DNA of 64,000 nucleotides, taken from positions 682,001 through 746,000 of the forward strand of contig JAPFFF010000034.1 of assembly GCA_039105265.1 (NCBI GenBank), in the 5' to 3' direction. Origin of the DNA: Tritrichomonas musculus (lineage: Eukaryota; Parabasalia; Tritrichomonadida; Tritrichomonadidae). Below are positions 16,600 through 24,790 of this stretch, in pieces (the first letter of the stretch is position 1; every line of letters begins with the position of its first letter). The notes beneath the pieces are model-generated. The model worked only from the letters and a program-made list of their open reading frames with translations. It searched no databases and was not told the DNA's origin. The position numbers and the translations under genes were made by a program.

Positions 16600-19500
16600 T
16601 CAATTCGAATTGCATATAATATAGTCCCCTGATGTGAGTCCGTGGATGAATGGGGCACAGGATTGGTTCTCGAGGACAATCATTTTGGTGTGTGTCCCGG
16701 TGAGAGCATTCTTGTTTACCGTGATCTTGGACATCGTCATCTCACTGATTTTGCTCTGGATTTTGGTATTCATCACCATCTGCAGATTGATATTTTTGCC
16801 AACCTTCACACCACCATTGTCGATGATGTCCTTGTAATCATCACTTGTAATACGGTTTTTCTTGAGGGAGACCCCCTTGAGTTTGAGTGCCTTGGTTACA
16901 GAGCCACTATTAAATATGGTGTAGCACTTGGGGGCTAACGCTATCATATTCTCACCATATTTCTCAATGCAGAGACCCAATATTTTCTTCTCATCAGCGA
17001 TAGTGTTTATATTGGGATTCGGCATGAACTTATATATGTTCTCATCATAGAATGCCCTATTCTTGATGATGTATTTGAACTCTTGATCGGACCCCTTGGT
17101 ATCATCACCAGCAACCGCAAAATACGCACTATCAGTGTCCCCCTCTATGAAATGGAATCGCTCCACATCAAGGCACTTGTACATGAACTCGTATATGAAT
17201 GTGAGATACCAGAATTTGGCATTATCTAGAGTCCAGAATGATTCCTGAAGGCATGTCGTGCATTTGAAGCTCTTTGGGTTCATCTGGAGTAGATAGTTGT
17301 CATCACTCAATTTGGTGCCACTGACATAGTTGTCGTAGATGATATTCTGGAAGGTCTTATCGCGCGAGCATATCTTGATTTTGGAGAACTTCTCGGTGTT
17401 CATCCCATCGTACCCATATGAGCCATTCATGCTGATCTTGTAGAACTTCTCGTTCGCTACGCTCAAGTCGCTTTCAGCGCCATTCCCATGCTCAACACCT
17501 GATATGATATCCTGACGGCGTTTCATGAACTCGCTAACAAATGGGTTGAATCCGCGATGAGCCTCGTATGTGGTGAGACTCTTGATATCCTCGATGACAA
17601 GTCCATGGTCGAGGAGGAACCAGAGGTAGTAGTTCGAGAATGTCTGATAGGTACCCATTGTATCAACACTCATGGTCAGCTTCCGTTCAGTTTTGTCAAC
17701 TGATGGGAGCTTATTGTGGGTCATGTAGTTGTGCATATATGGACCAATTGTGGCCTCATCATTGGTGATATCGAAATTGCGAAATACGGGTGGGAAATTG
17801 ATGAAGTAGTTGATTTTGGATATTGGGCATTTCAACATGACTTCCGCTTTGAACAGGAATTTGGGATGTTCTTGGTACTTCTGGCTGTTGTTGATGATAC
17901 CCATACATGTGTTGTAGGTCTTCATATTTTTGACCTCGTCCTTGTACACCTCGAATCGCTCCATCATGGAACCTGGCATATACATGACTCCCCCGTGATA
18001 TGGATTGGCATCATGTTTGGTTGAACTGAATGCAGATGGGTATAAGCTGTTGAAATCGACTCCAACAATATGAGTCATCGTGTGTGGGGTATCATATGAG
18101 ATTACCTTGTGATCAACGGCGTTGTATCTAAAACGGTTTATTTTGGTATGACCCTTGATGTTGACTCGATGCATGACATTGGATAGACCACCTGTGATGT
18201 TGTTCCGTAAGCTGTAATACTCCTGTTCATCGTTGATGAGTGTTGGGAGATGCATCATCTTGCAGTACTTCTTCAGCTGAATTCGGAGTTTGGTTATATT
18301 GGGGTCATCACGACTGCGAAGTCTGTTGCACTCTGCACAAGCGAGTTTACAGTTGCTGAGTTCATGACCGATATCATTATTGATTCTATCGAGAGTAGGT
18401 CTGTTGGTCCATGTGAAGTGCTCACCACAGAGATGGCACTTGCCAGTATCTGGATTGTTGTACATCTCCATGAACTTATCGAATTGCTCCTCACAAACAC
18501 ATTTATCGAGGTTCCTGGGTTTGTCCTTATGAGCTAGATTATATTTGACATCCTGGTTATAGTAGTTCTCGCATTTGAATCGCCACCAATCGAGGTTTGG
18601 TTTGAATTTGTTAATGGGATTCTGTATGGAGTATTCGGCATTTGGATTGAATTCCTTATATGCAAGTGCATACTTGATACAGGATGCATTCTTGCTTAGC
18701 GATAGGTTTGAGATGAGGTCCACATTGTACTGCGCATTGAGTGCAATCAGGTTGTCAATGGGTTTGATCATCATCTCGACATCATTATCATTGTATGCAA
18801 GTAGGTAGTCCCATCGGGTTTTATAGTTTTTGGCATCCTCGAGATATAGTTTGTAATCATCTGGTGTCAATGGGTTCTTCTGGTTGAGATAGCTGTAGAA
18901 TGCATCATACTCAAATGGCTCTGCTTTTGAGAGGACCTCATTGTAGTTCTCAGTGTTGATGGCTTCATATGGGAATACACCCTTCGAGCTATTCTCAACT
19001 CCCCCAAAATCAACCCCGAATTGTCTTAATGTACCTCCAGCGACAAATGATTGTGCGTCGATGAATCGCAACTTGGTATCGTATTTGGGTGACTTCAATA
19101 TGAACTGCTTCAATGAGGATGTGGTACCAATGATGCTATTGGGCTCAACACTCCAGAACATATTTCGCTTGGCTGAACTGTAGTTGAGATACTCCTTGAA
19201 TAGGTTGCTATCGAATCTACTCGAGTTGAATCCAAATACAGTTATCACATTCAGGTTGCGATCAATGGTTTTGAGATTGTCAACTGGTTGATTGATGAAG
19301 GATTTCATGTATTGAACCTTATCGTGATACACCTGCTTGGATTGCTCAAACAACCACTCAATCCACTTGATGATGAACTCAGATGAATCCCTTAATGAGA
19401 AGTGCTTTGTGGTACAACCAGATTGCGATTTGACACATGATGATACACTAAGGGGAATCAGTCGTGAGTTGATGGTTGTGGATGAACCAATAGATGTATT

Positions 19501-22185
19501 CACAGGCTGTTCAACAGTTTCGAAATCGTAGGTGATGTAATATATGTTGGGTTTCCAGTCGAGACCATATGCTAAGCAATATTCGTACACCGGATTGCTG
19601 AGTATATGTGGACAGTATGGTAGTGGTTCACGATTGGGTATGAAACGCTTTCGAAATACCCCATCACAGTTCTTAACATGGTTCTCGAAACACTTCATAT
19701 TGTAATGACCGTAATGGGCATATGAGCCACACTTTGGGCAGATGTGGATGTTGGTCAGCTTCTCAGCATTCCTGATGTACATTATGTGGATGATTCGATT
19801 TTGGGTGTACAGCAATGCGGATTTCCTAAATGAGTTATCCTCATTGTATTTCCATTGGTCCTGAAGGTTATAGACTTTGAGATCCTCCAAGTACTCATAG
19901 ATGTCCACATTCAAGTGATGCTTCTCGGCAGATGCCTTCATGGATTCAATTGATGTACCCGGATAGTTGTTCAGGAGGTCAATTGCATCTTGAGATGGCT
20001 TAGTAGAATACACTATATTGTGATCCTCGCATAGGAGCTTCCTAGCTACCTGTGTGCGATTCTTAGTTTTGCAACCAGATTCAGGGTCAACCAGATGTTC
20101 ATCTAGACATGCAGCCAGAAATCGGTACCAACATAGATTGTCATCGGCATTGTCCGTGATGATGAATTTGCTATTTTTGATCTCAGGAAGTAAATCCTTG
20201 ATTGGACCACTAACCTTGACCATTCGAGATACCGTGAATGAGACTGATCCTACCATAATCAACTTGGTTCCAGATGTTGAGGTCTCATATGAGTGCAGTA
20301 CTGATTCAATATAGTACTTCACGATATCAAGTGATTGCTCATCACGAACCACAATTGGGATAGCCGATTTATAGTTGTTCCAATTGATTTCCCTAGCTGC
20401 ATATTCACATGAATACCCAAACACTTTCTCAGCATAGGGAGTCTCAAATACACCCGAGAGTTGGAAATAGATTTTGAATGGTTTTACCTCACGCTTATAG
20501 ACCTGTTGCAAGCCGTCATATATTGTGTTCAATGAGGATATTGAGTTGAAGTAGTATATGTATATTGGCTCATAGGTATCGATATCCTCACGCTCATTGG
20601 AATCACTATCAGCATATTTGGTATATGATCGCCAAGCCTCAACAGCCCTATCATAGCTATCAGGTTCATTCACCATGAGGAAATCGGTGTGTTTCGATTT
20701 GAACTGATGGCCGAACTCACTGAGGTAATCGAGTATTTCATTATTTTCAGGGTCCTTGGGGAGATCATCGATATTTTCGGGGGTCTTGGGGGAATCATTG
20801 ATAATATGGACCAGTTTTGTAACCTTAGTCCTGTCTCGGGGTATATTATGTATTTCAGTTCTGTCGATATACTCGGGGAAATATTTGTTGAAATAGGAAT
20901 ATGCTTTGTTATCATCAATATTAGCGTTACTACCGATAATATGATTCAGTTTTGTAACCTTAGTCCTGTCTCGGAGTATATCTTGTATTTCAGCTCTATC
21001 GAGATACTCGGGATAATACTTGTTGAAATATGAATATGCTTTGTGTTCATCATCTAATTGCTGAATGAACTTAATCCAGGTATTCAATTGCTGGCGTTCA
21101 TCAATGCGGTCCTCAATCTTGTAAGCATCTCTATCGAAATGCTTGAAGTAATCATTATCTACGGCTGCACGGCGTTCAGTCTCAAGTCTCTCGAAGAATG
21201 TATCAAGATCTGATTCCTTGATATGATAATCGCGATCAAAACCGGTGCGATATACAAATAAATTATCATTCAGGAACTTTACGAAACTGCTCAGTCGTTC
21301 ATTATATGATCTGTTGTGGATGTTGGCATCGAACTCCTCATTGGCTTTATCGATATATTCTTCAACAGTTTCCTCGGGTATAATACGTTTAGCGAAATTC
21401 TTAGTACTAATCTTGCGATGCTTTTCACGTTCCAGTTTCTTCTCCTGTTCCCGCTTCTGTTTCAATCGATCGCGTTTCAATTTCTCAGCCTGTTTCCGTT
21501 CCCGCTTCTGGAGACGTTCCTGTTCAATACGCTCCTGTTCCGATTTCTTAGCGAGTTCACGTTCAAGTCTGACCTCCTCAAGTGCAATCAGATTCTTGTC
21601 AGTTGCATCCCTCAGCAGCTCATCCTCTTGTTCATCACGCAGTCTCTCAAAGAATTTCTCAAAATGGGATTCCTCGAGATAATAATCGCGATCAAACCCA
21701 GTACGATATACGAATGCATTGTCATTTAGGAACTTTATGAAACCGTTCCGTCGTTCATTATATGGTGTGTCGTATGGGATATTGCCATCGAACTCCTCAT
21801 TAGCGATATCGATATAAGCGTCAACAGTATTTGTGGCTTGAATATTTCTAGCAAAATTCTTAGTAATAATCTTGCTATTCAGTAAACGTTCAGCATGTTC
21901 CAGTCCCAATTTCTCGAGACGCTCCTGTTCAGCACACGTAAGCCTCAGTCGTCTGATGAATGTTTCAAGATCTGATTCCTTGAGCTTATTATCGGGATCA
22001 AAACCAGTGTGAGCTACAAATGAGTTCTCATTCAGGAACTTTATGAGACTACTCAGCTGTCCAACATATGGGCTGTTGGTTGAGATACCCCCATCGAACT
22101 CCTCATTGATGATATCGATATAGTCTCTGACGATGCCTGTGGGAAGAACCTTTTTATCGAAATTCCAATTAGTAATCTTACTCAT
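16600..22185 (-). CDS. Protein-primed type B DNA polymerase with extra domains (1,861 aa)
   Basis: The exonuclease motifs are YDFETVEQP (Exo I, about residue 880), FGFNSSRFDSNLF (Exo II, about 985) and YLLAYNDNDVE (Exo III, about 1,130). The polymerase motifs are DFNSLYPS (A, about 1,375), KISMNGSYGYDG (B, about 1,583) and GDTDSAYF (C, about 1,680). Ahead of motif A sits an HNH-like zinc nuclease domain (about 1,245-1,295: CHLCGE, TLDRINNDIGH, CAECNRLR). Around residues 675-840 there is an OTU-like segment (DNADDNLCWYRFLAACL) and a CPKC...H...C zinc finger. The first 340 residues hold three copies of a 70-aa unit (NFAK...EEFD...FVKFLND) separated by a charged coiled coil, and residues 370-465 contain another internal duplication. 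It is the largest gene, placed as expected near one end. It would copy the element using a protein primer at the inverted repeats. Confidence 0.92.
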   Translation of the reverse strand: MSKITNWNFDKKVLPTGIVRDYIDIINEEFDGGISTNSPYVGQLSSLIKFLNENSFVAHTGFDPDNKLKESDLETFIRRLRLTCAEQERLEKLGLEHAERLLNSKIITKNFARNIQATNTVDAYIDIANEEFDGNIPYDTPYNERRNGFIKFLNDNAFVYRTGFDRDYYLEESHFEKFFERLRDEQEDELLRDATDKNLIALEEVRLERELAKKSEQERIEQERLQKRERKQAEKLKRDRLKQKREQEKKLEREKHRKISTKNFAKRIIPEETVEEYIDKANEEFDANIHNRSYNERLSSFVKFLNDNLFVYRTGFDRDYHIKESDLDTFFERLETERRAAVDNDYFKHFDRDAYKIEDRIDERQQLNTWIKFIQQLDDEHKAYSYFNKYYPEYLDRAEIQDILRDRTKVTKLNHIIGSNANIDDNKAYSYFNKYFPEYIDRTEIHNIPRDRTKVTKLVHIINDSPKTPENIDDLPKDPENNEILDYLSEFGHQFKSKHTDFLMVNEPDSYDRAVEAWRSYTKYADSDSNEREDIDTYEPIYIYYFNSISSLNTIYDGLQQVYKREVKPFKIYFQLSGVFETPYAEKVFGYSCEYAAREINWNNYKSAIPIVVRDEQSLDIVKYYIESVLHSYETSTSGTKLIMVGSVSFTVSRMVKVSGPIKDLLPEIKNSKFIITDNADDNLCWYRFLAACLDEHLVDPESGCKTKNRTQVARKLLCEDHNIVYSTKPSQDAIDLLNNYPGTSIESMKASAEKHHLNVDIYEYLEDLKVYNLQDQWKYNEDNSFRKSALLYTQNRIIHIMYIRNAEKLTNIHICPKCGSYAHYGHYNMKCFENHVKNCDGVFRKRFIPNREPLPYCPHILSNPVYEYCLAYGLDWKPNIYYITYDFETVEQPVNTSIGSSTTINSRLIPLSVSSCVKSQSGCTTKHFSLRDSSEFIIKWIEWLFEQSKQVYHDKVQYMKSFINQPVDNLKTIDRNLNVITVFGFNSSRFDSNLFKEYLNYSSAKRNMFWSVEPNSIIGTTSSLKQFILKSPKYDTKLRFIDAQSFVAGGTLRQFGVDFGGVENSSKGVFPYEAINTENYNEVLSKAEPFEYDAFYSYLNQKNPLTPDDYKLYLEDAKNYKTRWDYLLAYNDNDVEMMIKPIDNLIALNAQYNVDLISNLSLSKNASCIKYALAYKEFNPNAEYSIQNPINKFKPNLDWWRFKCENYYNQDVKYNLAHKDKPRNLDKCVCEEQFDKFMEMYNNPDTGKCHLCGEHFTWTNRPTLDRINNDIGHELSNCKLACAECNRLRSRDDPNITKLRIQLKKYCKMMHLPTLINDEQEYYSLRNNITGGLSNVMHRVNIKGHTKINRFRYNAVDHKVISYDTPHTMTHIVGVDFNSLYPSAFSSTKHDANPYHGGVMYMPGSMMERFEVYKDEVKNMKTYNTCMGIINNSQKYQEHPKFLFKAEVMLKCPISKINYFINFPPVFRNFDITNDEATIGPYMHNYMTHNKLPSVDKTERKLTMSVDTMGTYQTFSNYYLWFLLDHGLVIEDIKSLTTYEAHRGFNPFVSEFMKRRQDIISGVEHGNGAESDLSVANEKFYKISMNGSYGYDGMNTEKFSKIKICSRDKTFQNIIYDNYVSGTKLSDDNYLLQMNPKSFKCTTCLQESFWTLDNAKFWYLTFIYEFMYKCLDVERFHFIEGDTDSAYFAVAGDDTKGSDQEFKYIIKNRAFYDENIYKFMPNPNINTIADEKKILGLCIEKYGENMIALAPKCYTIFNSGSVTKALKLKGVSLKKNRITSDDYKDIIDNGGVKVGKNINLQMVMNTKIQSKISEMTMSKITVNKNALTGTHTKMIVLENQSCAPFIHGLTSGDYIICNSN

Positions 22186-22205
22186 TTACCCCATTGGTAA
22201 AAATA

Positions 22206-22213
22206 CAAAAATA
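22206..22213 (-). promoter_or_regulatory. TATTTTTG upstream motif (polymerase)
   Basis: Minus-strand octamer 20 bases before the polymerase ATG at 22,185. Confidence 0.5.
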
Positions 22214-22240
22214 ATCATCGCAACGCAGTTGATGACATAC

Positions 22241-22248
22241 TATTTTTG
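22241..22248 (+). promoter_or_regulatory. TATTTTTG motif with no ORF downstream (structured RNA promoter)
   Basis: A perfect plus-strand octamer, yet the next 370 bases hold no reading frame of useful length. It precedes the structured region described next, so it may drive a non-coding transcript. Confidence 0.5.
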
Positions 22249-22610
22249 AATTTTATTCGATTAAATAGCAAATCGGAATCATATATGTGTTAGCGCTAAC
22301 TGGTATAGTTGTTGGATCAAGAAGGATGTCTCCCAGCTTCGGCGGTAGGCATAGGTTCGATCCACTGCCATACCGATTTTTCGTATTATTTCCGGTCCAT
22401 ATTTGTGATAGAGCCCAAGCGCACTAAACACCTTGGGTAAGCTATTACTTGTGGATTATAGGGGTAATACGGGCATTTGCCGGCATTTGCAACCCCAACC
22501 AGCCTCATGGTGGATGCAGGTATTTTCATTGAGGGATTGATGTGCAATCCCGGGTACGTATGTTGGTTCCTCTAGAGAATGCATTACGCATCCATCATGG
22601 GGTCGGTTTT
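22249..22610 (+). ncRNA. Candidate structured non-coding RNA of the inner Polinton
   Basis: This gene-free stretch folds on the plus strand into consecutive stems. (i) 22,343-22,351 pairs with 22,366-22,375, nine base pairs with one bulged A. The loop carries a B-box-like GGTTCGATCC (22,354-22,363), an A-box-like TGGTATAGTTG lies at 22,301, and a T5 run follows at 22,377. (ii) GTGATAG (22,405) pairs with CTATTAC (22,442) enclosing CCCAAG/CTTGGG. (iii) GGGGT (22,461) pairs with ACCCC (22,492) around a tandem GGCATTTGC. (iv) 22,497-22,517 pairs with 22,588-22,608, about 20 pairs, enclosing GGGATTG-ATGTG-CAATCCC. Non-Watson-Crick pairs in (ii) and in the 15-bp core of (iv) are G-U on this strand and would be A-C on the other, which favours plus-strand RNA. 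It is not a canonical tRNA. The function is unknown; a pol III transcript like adenovirus VA RNA is only an analogy. Confidence 0.6.
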
Positions 22611-22612
22611 TG

Positions 22613-22620
22613 CAAAAATA
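22613..22620 (-). promoter_or_regulatory. TATTTTTG motif pair at right edge of structured region
   Basis: Minus-strand TATTTTTG at 22,613-22,620 overlaps a plus-strand copy at 22,619-22,626. No long frame follows on the minus strand (only a 4-codon ATG frame) and the plus copy faces the tail of the 184-aa gene. It may be an antisense promoter, or chance in AT-rich DNA. Confidence 0.3.
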
Positions 22621-22634
22621 TTTTTGGACTACGG

Positions 22635-23189
22635 TTAGAAATCGGTTGTATCAATCTCATCTGGGTCTGGAGCTGTTTCCCTTGGGGGACCGTTTATAGG
22701 CATATGGGTGTTGATTAGTTTTTGGGTCATATACATGGAGATACTCAATTTCAGGTTATCACGTATGAGTCTACGCAATAGGGATACACGTTTATGAGGT
22801 TCTGCTTGGGAGATCGCATCGATTACCGCCTGTGATGTGACATATTGGATCAATCGGTCGTGATCCCCAATATCCAGGAACTTGCTTCGATTGAATATAT
22901 GGGTGCGATTTAAACGAGGTCGAGGATGTTCAATAGATGGAGTCTCAGGAGGTGAGTCATTTGCATCCTGAGTGGTGTCCTGAGTGGTGTCGATATGTGC
23001 TTCAGCCTTTGGGGTATCAGTAGATGGTTTGCGTTTATGGTTCATACGCTTAATCAAATGCTTGACATCTCGGCGCAAATCGGTGATGCCATCTACGATC
23101 TTTAGGAGTATCTCAGCATCAGTTGCTGTACCAGTAGCTGTATCAGTATCCATATCAGTAGCTGTACCAGTTGCTGTACCAGTATCCAT
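22635..23189 (-). CDS. Unknown protein with Thr/Asp repeat N terminus (184 aa)
   Basis: It starts with a low-complexity MDTGTATGTATDMDTDTATG stretch from a 6-base-type DNA iteration (GTAGCTGTACCA variants). A helical segment follows (LLKIVDGITDLRRDVKHLIKRMNHKRK), then a Pro/Thr/Asp linker, then a helical C-terminal domain (about residues 105-165) with many Arg/Lys. No family recognised. It is preceded by a TATTTTTG motif 5 bases before the ATG. Confidence 0.7.
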   Translation of the reverse strand: MDTGTATGTATDMDTDTATGTATDAEILLKIVDGITDLRRDVKHLIKRMNHKRKPSTDTPKAEAHIDTTQDTTQDANDSPPETPSIEHPRPRLNRTHIFNRSKFLDIGDHDRLIQYVTSQAVIDAISQAEPHKRVSLLRRLIRDNLKLSISMYMTQKLINTHMPINGPPRETAPDPDEIDTTDF

Positions 23190-23194
23190 TTATG

Positions 23195-23202
23195 CAAAAA
23201 TA
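23195..23202 (-). promoter_or_regulatory. TATTTTTG upstream motif (184-aa gene)
   Basis: Minus-strand octamer ending 5 bases before the ATG at 23,189. Confidence 0.55.
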
Positions 23203-23244
23203 AAATATTATTTTCGACTGTTCCAGGGATTTTGACGAATGTAC

Positions 23245-24012
23245 TTATGATTGCATTGTGGTTGTGAAATATTTGTCCACTGCTGTGTGAAAATCATTAA
23301 GGCATGACCTTTTGATGGTAATCCTAGTTCCACCTACAGTGACATCATCCCCTTTGAACATAGCTTTGGCCATTCGCTTGATATCTTCATTCGGGGTCAT
23401 TGCGATGGGTAGGTCATCAATAAATATCCAGCGCTTCTTCTTATCTTTATATATCCTACTGACCTGCCTCCATGAATGCTTGTTGCGACGAACGAGATGG
23501 AGTACCACAGAATCCTTATCTTTGGGAAGATCCTCAAGCCATATCATATATCGGTAGCTATTTTTGTGATCCTTGGGGACAGCCCTTGTAGTGAGGTCAT
23601 TGATTTTGTTATTCATCTGCTCGCGTTGCTGAGAAGCTAGTGAATCCAATAATTGCATGACATCCCATGCATATGATGGTGATGCCCACATTGCAATATG
23701 ATTGACCAGCAATCGGTGAACATACATACCCTTCAAATCATTTGACAAATTGGGTCTATCTTCATACAATTTCTGGTCTGGTAGAATTCTACCAGACCCA
23801 CTTTCGAGCAATTCCTGTGTTGATTTGTTATCAAACCAATGGCGAATCTGTTTCTTGGAATTACATGCAACGAGAATGCTTTGAGCTTGGTACATATCAT
23901 CCTTAATGGAATGTATCAAACGGAGCTTCTCATTATACTGGATGAATTCATATTCGGTATCGATTGGTTCGACAACAGCTGACACTGATGTGTTTGTCCC
24001 AGTTGATTCCAT
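23245..24012 (-). CDS. KilA-N domain protein (255 aa)
   Basis: Residues 50-125 match the KilA-N pattern: KKQIRHWFDNKSTQELLE, then a linker, then GMYVHRLLVNHIAMWASPSY, where VH...L..HIAMW.SP is the hallmark of the domain. The C-terminal part (YMIWLEDLPKDKDSVVLHLV to the end) is the kind of second domain often attached to KilA-N in large DNA viruses. The family binds DNA and is known from NCLDV, phages and transposons. A 24-bp perfect palindrome lies inside the coding region at 23,775. The start is supported by a TTTTTTATC motif just upstream. Confidence 0.75.
   Translation of the reverse strand: MESTGTNTSVSAVVEPIDTEYEFIQYNEKLRLIHSIKDDMYQAQSILVACNSKKQIRHWFDNKSTQELLESGSGRILPDQKLYEDRPNLSNDLKGMYVHRLLVNHIAMWASPSYAWDVMQLLDSLASQQREQMNNKINDLTTRAVPKDHKNSYRYMIWLEDLPKDKDSVVLHLVRRNKHSWRQVSRIYKDKKKRWIFIDDLPIAMTPNEDIKRMAKAMFKGDDVTVGGTRITIKRSCLNDFHTAVDKYFTTTMQS
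23775..23798. repeat. 24-bp perfect palindrome, core copy 3, inside KilA-N gene
   Basis: GGTCTGGTAGAA followed by its exact reverse complement. It is the same core as the intergenic elements at 6,204 and 16,514, but here it is within the coding sequence of the KilA-N gene. A related string, GGGTCAGATAGAATCCACCC, lies near the outer end of each inverted repeat. Confidence 0.7.
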
Positions 24013-24021
24013 TTGGAATTC

Positions 24022-24030
24022 GATAAAAAA
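24022..24030 (-). promoter_or_regulatory. TTTTTTATC-type upstream motif (KilA-N gene)
   Basis: Minus-strand TTTTTTATC ends 9 bases before the ATG at 24,012 and is followed by GAATTCCAA, much like the 650 gene (GCATCCCAA). Confidence 0.5.
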
Positions 24031-24139
24031 TTGAGTTGCATTGCGAACTAGCTAGTTATTACATCATATGGAGTTGAGTCCAAAAATATATAATGGGCAT
24101 GCGAATGCATAAATGCTCAAGCGCAATCTTCGATTGAGC

Positions 24140-24442
24140 TTACGCATATTCATATGAGAATGCAAGTATTTTCAATAGCATCTTGATACGCCCCAAATCG
24201 AGTTCCTTGCGATCATAGCTATCACCATCTATGATTTTGGTTCGGAGGGATTCCAAATCGGCTTCGAAATTTGATATTGTGTCAATGAGATCGTCCATGA
24301 AATCATCGTCGTTGTGGTAGTCGAATGCAAGGGATTTCCATTGGGGGTATTTCTTGAGGATGACGCGTTCGAGGTAATCGAGTTTGACACCATTAGCTTC
24401 GACAGTGGAGAGTTGTGGCATGGCAGTAGTTGTTGAATTCAT
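24140..24442 (-). CDS. Small acidic helical protein next to right TIR (100 aa)
   Basis: The frame is open further upstream into the inverted repeat, but the ATG at 24,442 (MNSTTTAMPQL) is chosen because TTTTTTATC lies 8 bases ahead of it, exactly as for the KilA-N gene. The protein is acidic and mostly helical (YLERVILKKYPQWKSLAFDY, DDFMDDLIDTISNFEADLES). No known domain. It is the last gene before the right repeat. Confidence 0.65.
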   Translation of the reverse strand: MNSTTTAMPQLSTVEANGVKLDYLERVILKKYPQWKSLAFDYHNDDDFMDDLIDTISNFEADLESLRTKIIDGDSYDRKELDLGRIKMLLKILAFSYEYA

Positions 24443-24450
24443 TTCTAACT

Positions 24451-24459
24451 GGATAAAAA
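24451..24459 (-). promoter_or_regulatory. TTTTTTATC-type upstream motif (100-aa gene)
   Basis: Minus-strand copy ending 8 bases before the ATG at 24,442. It decides that start. Confidence 0.5.
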
Positions 24460-24483
24460 ATTGGATTGATTCGAGAATCGCGT

Positions 24484-24790
24484 TATTTTTGTCTGTCATG
24501 GTCTGTCCCATCGGTCTGTGTCGCCATCGGAACGTTCCATCGGTCTGCTCCATAGGTAGTCCCATATGTGGTCCCATAAGTGGTCCATAGGTGGTCCATA
24601 TGCGGCCTATTTTCGGAATTTGTATGGGCCCGAATATGGGCGTTTTAAAGGCGTTTTGGGGTAGTATGCGGTATGGGTCCCATATGTGGATTTTGAATTT
24701 TAACCCGAATATGGGCCCAAAAATGGGCCATTTATGGGCGTTTTTGGGTGGATTCTATCTGACCCCGATTATTGATACACTATCACTACT
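24484..24790 (-). repeat. Right terminal inverted repeat of inner Polinton (307 bp)
   Basis: Reverse complement of 266-572, same length and no visible difference. The match stops sharply at 24,484. Confidence 0.95.

Larger units (their letters stand above)
266..24790. mobile_element. Inner Polinton/Maverick element, looks whole and young
   Basis: A 24,525-bp virus-like element (fossil entry) bounded by 307-bp inverted repeats beginning AGTAGTGATAGTGTATC and by the 6-bp duplication CAAGTC. Its parts are a packaging ATPase, major capsid protein, protein VI-like peptide, retroviral-type integrase, fibre-like protein, large repeat protein, KilA-N protein, protein-primed DNA polymerase B and about nine unknown proteins. 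All long genes read open and the two terminal repeats look identical by eye, so the insertion is recent. It lies within a gene of another Polinton. I did not recognise a capsid maturation protease. Confidence 0.95.

Noticed and set aside
22289-22381. tRNA gene
   Set aside because: A- and B-box-like words are present, but no acceptor, D or T stems can be formed together; a structured non-tRNA is a better fit.
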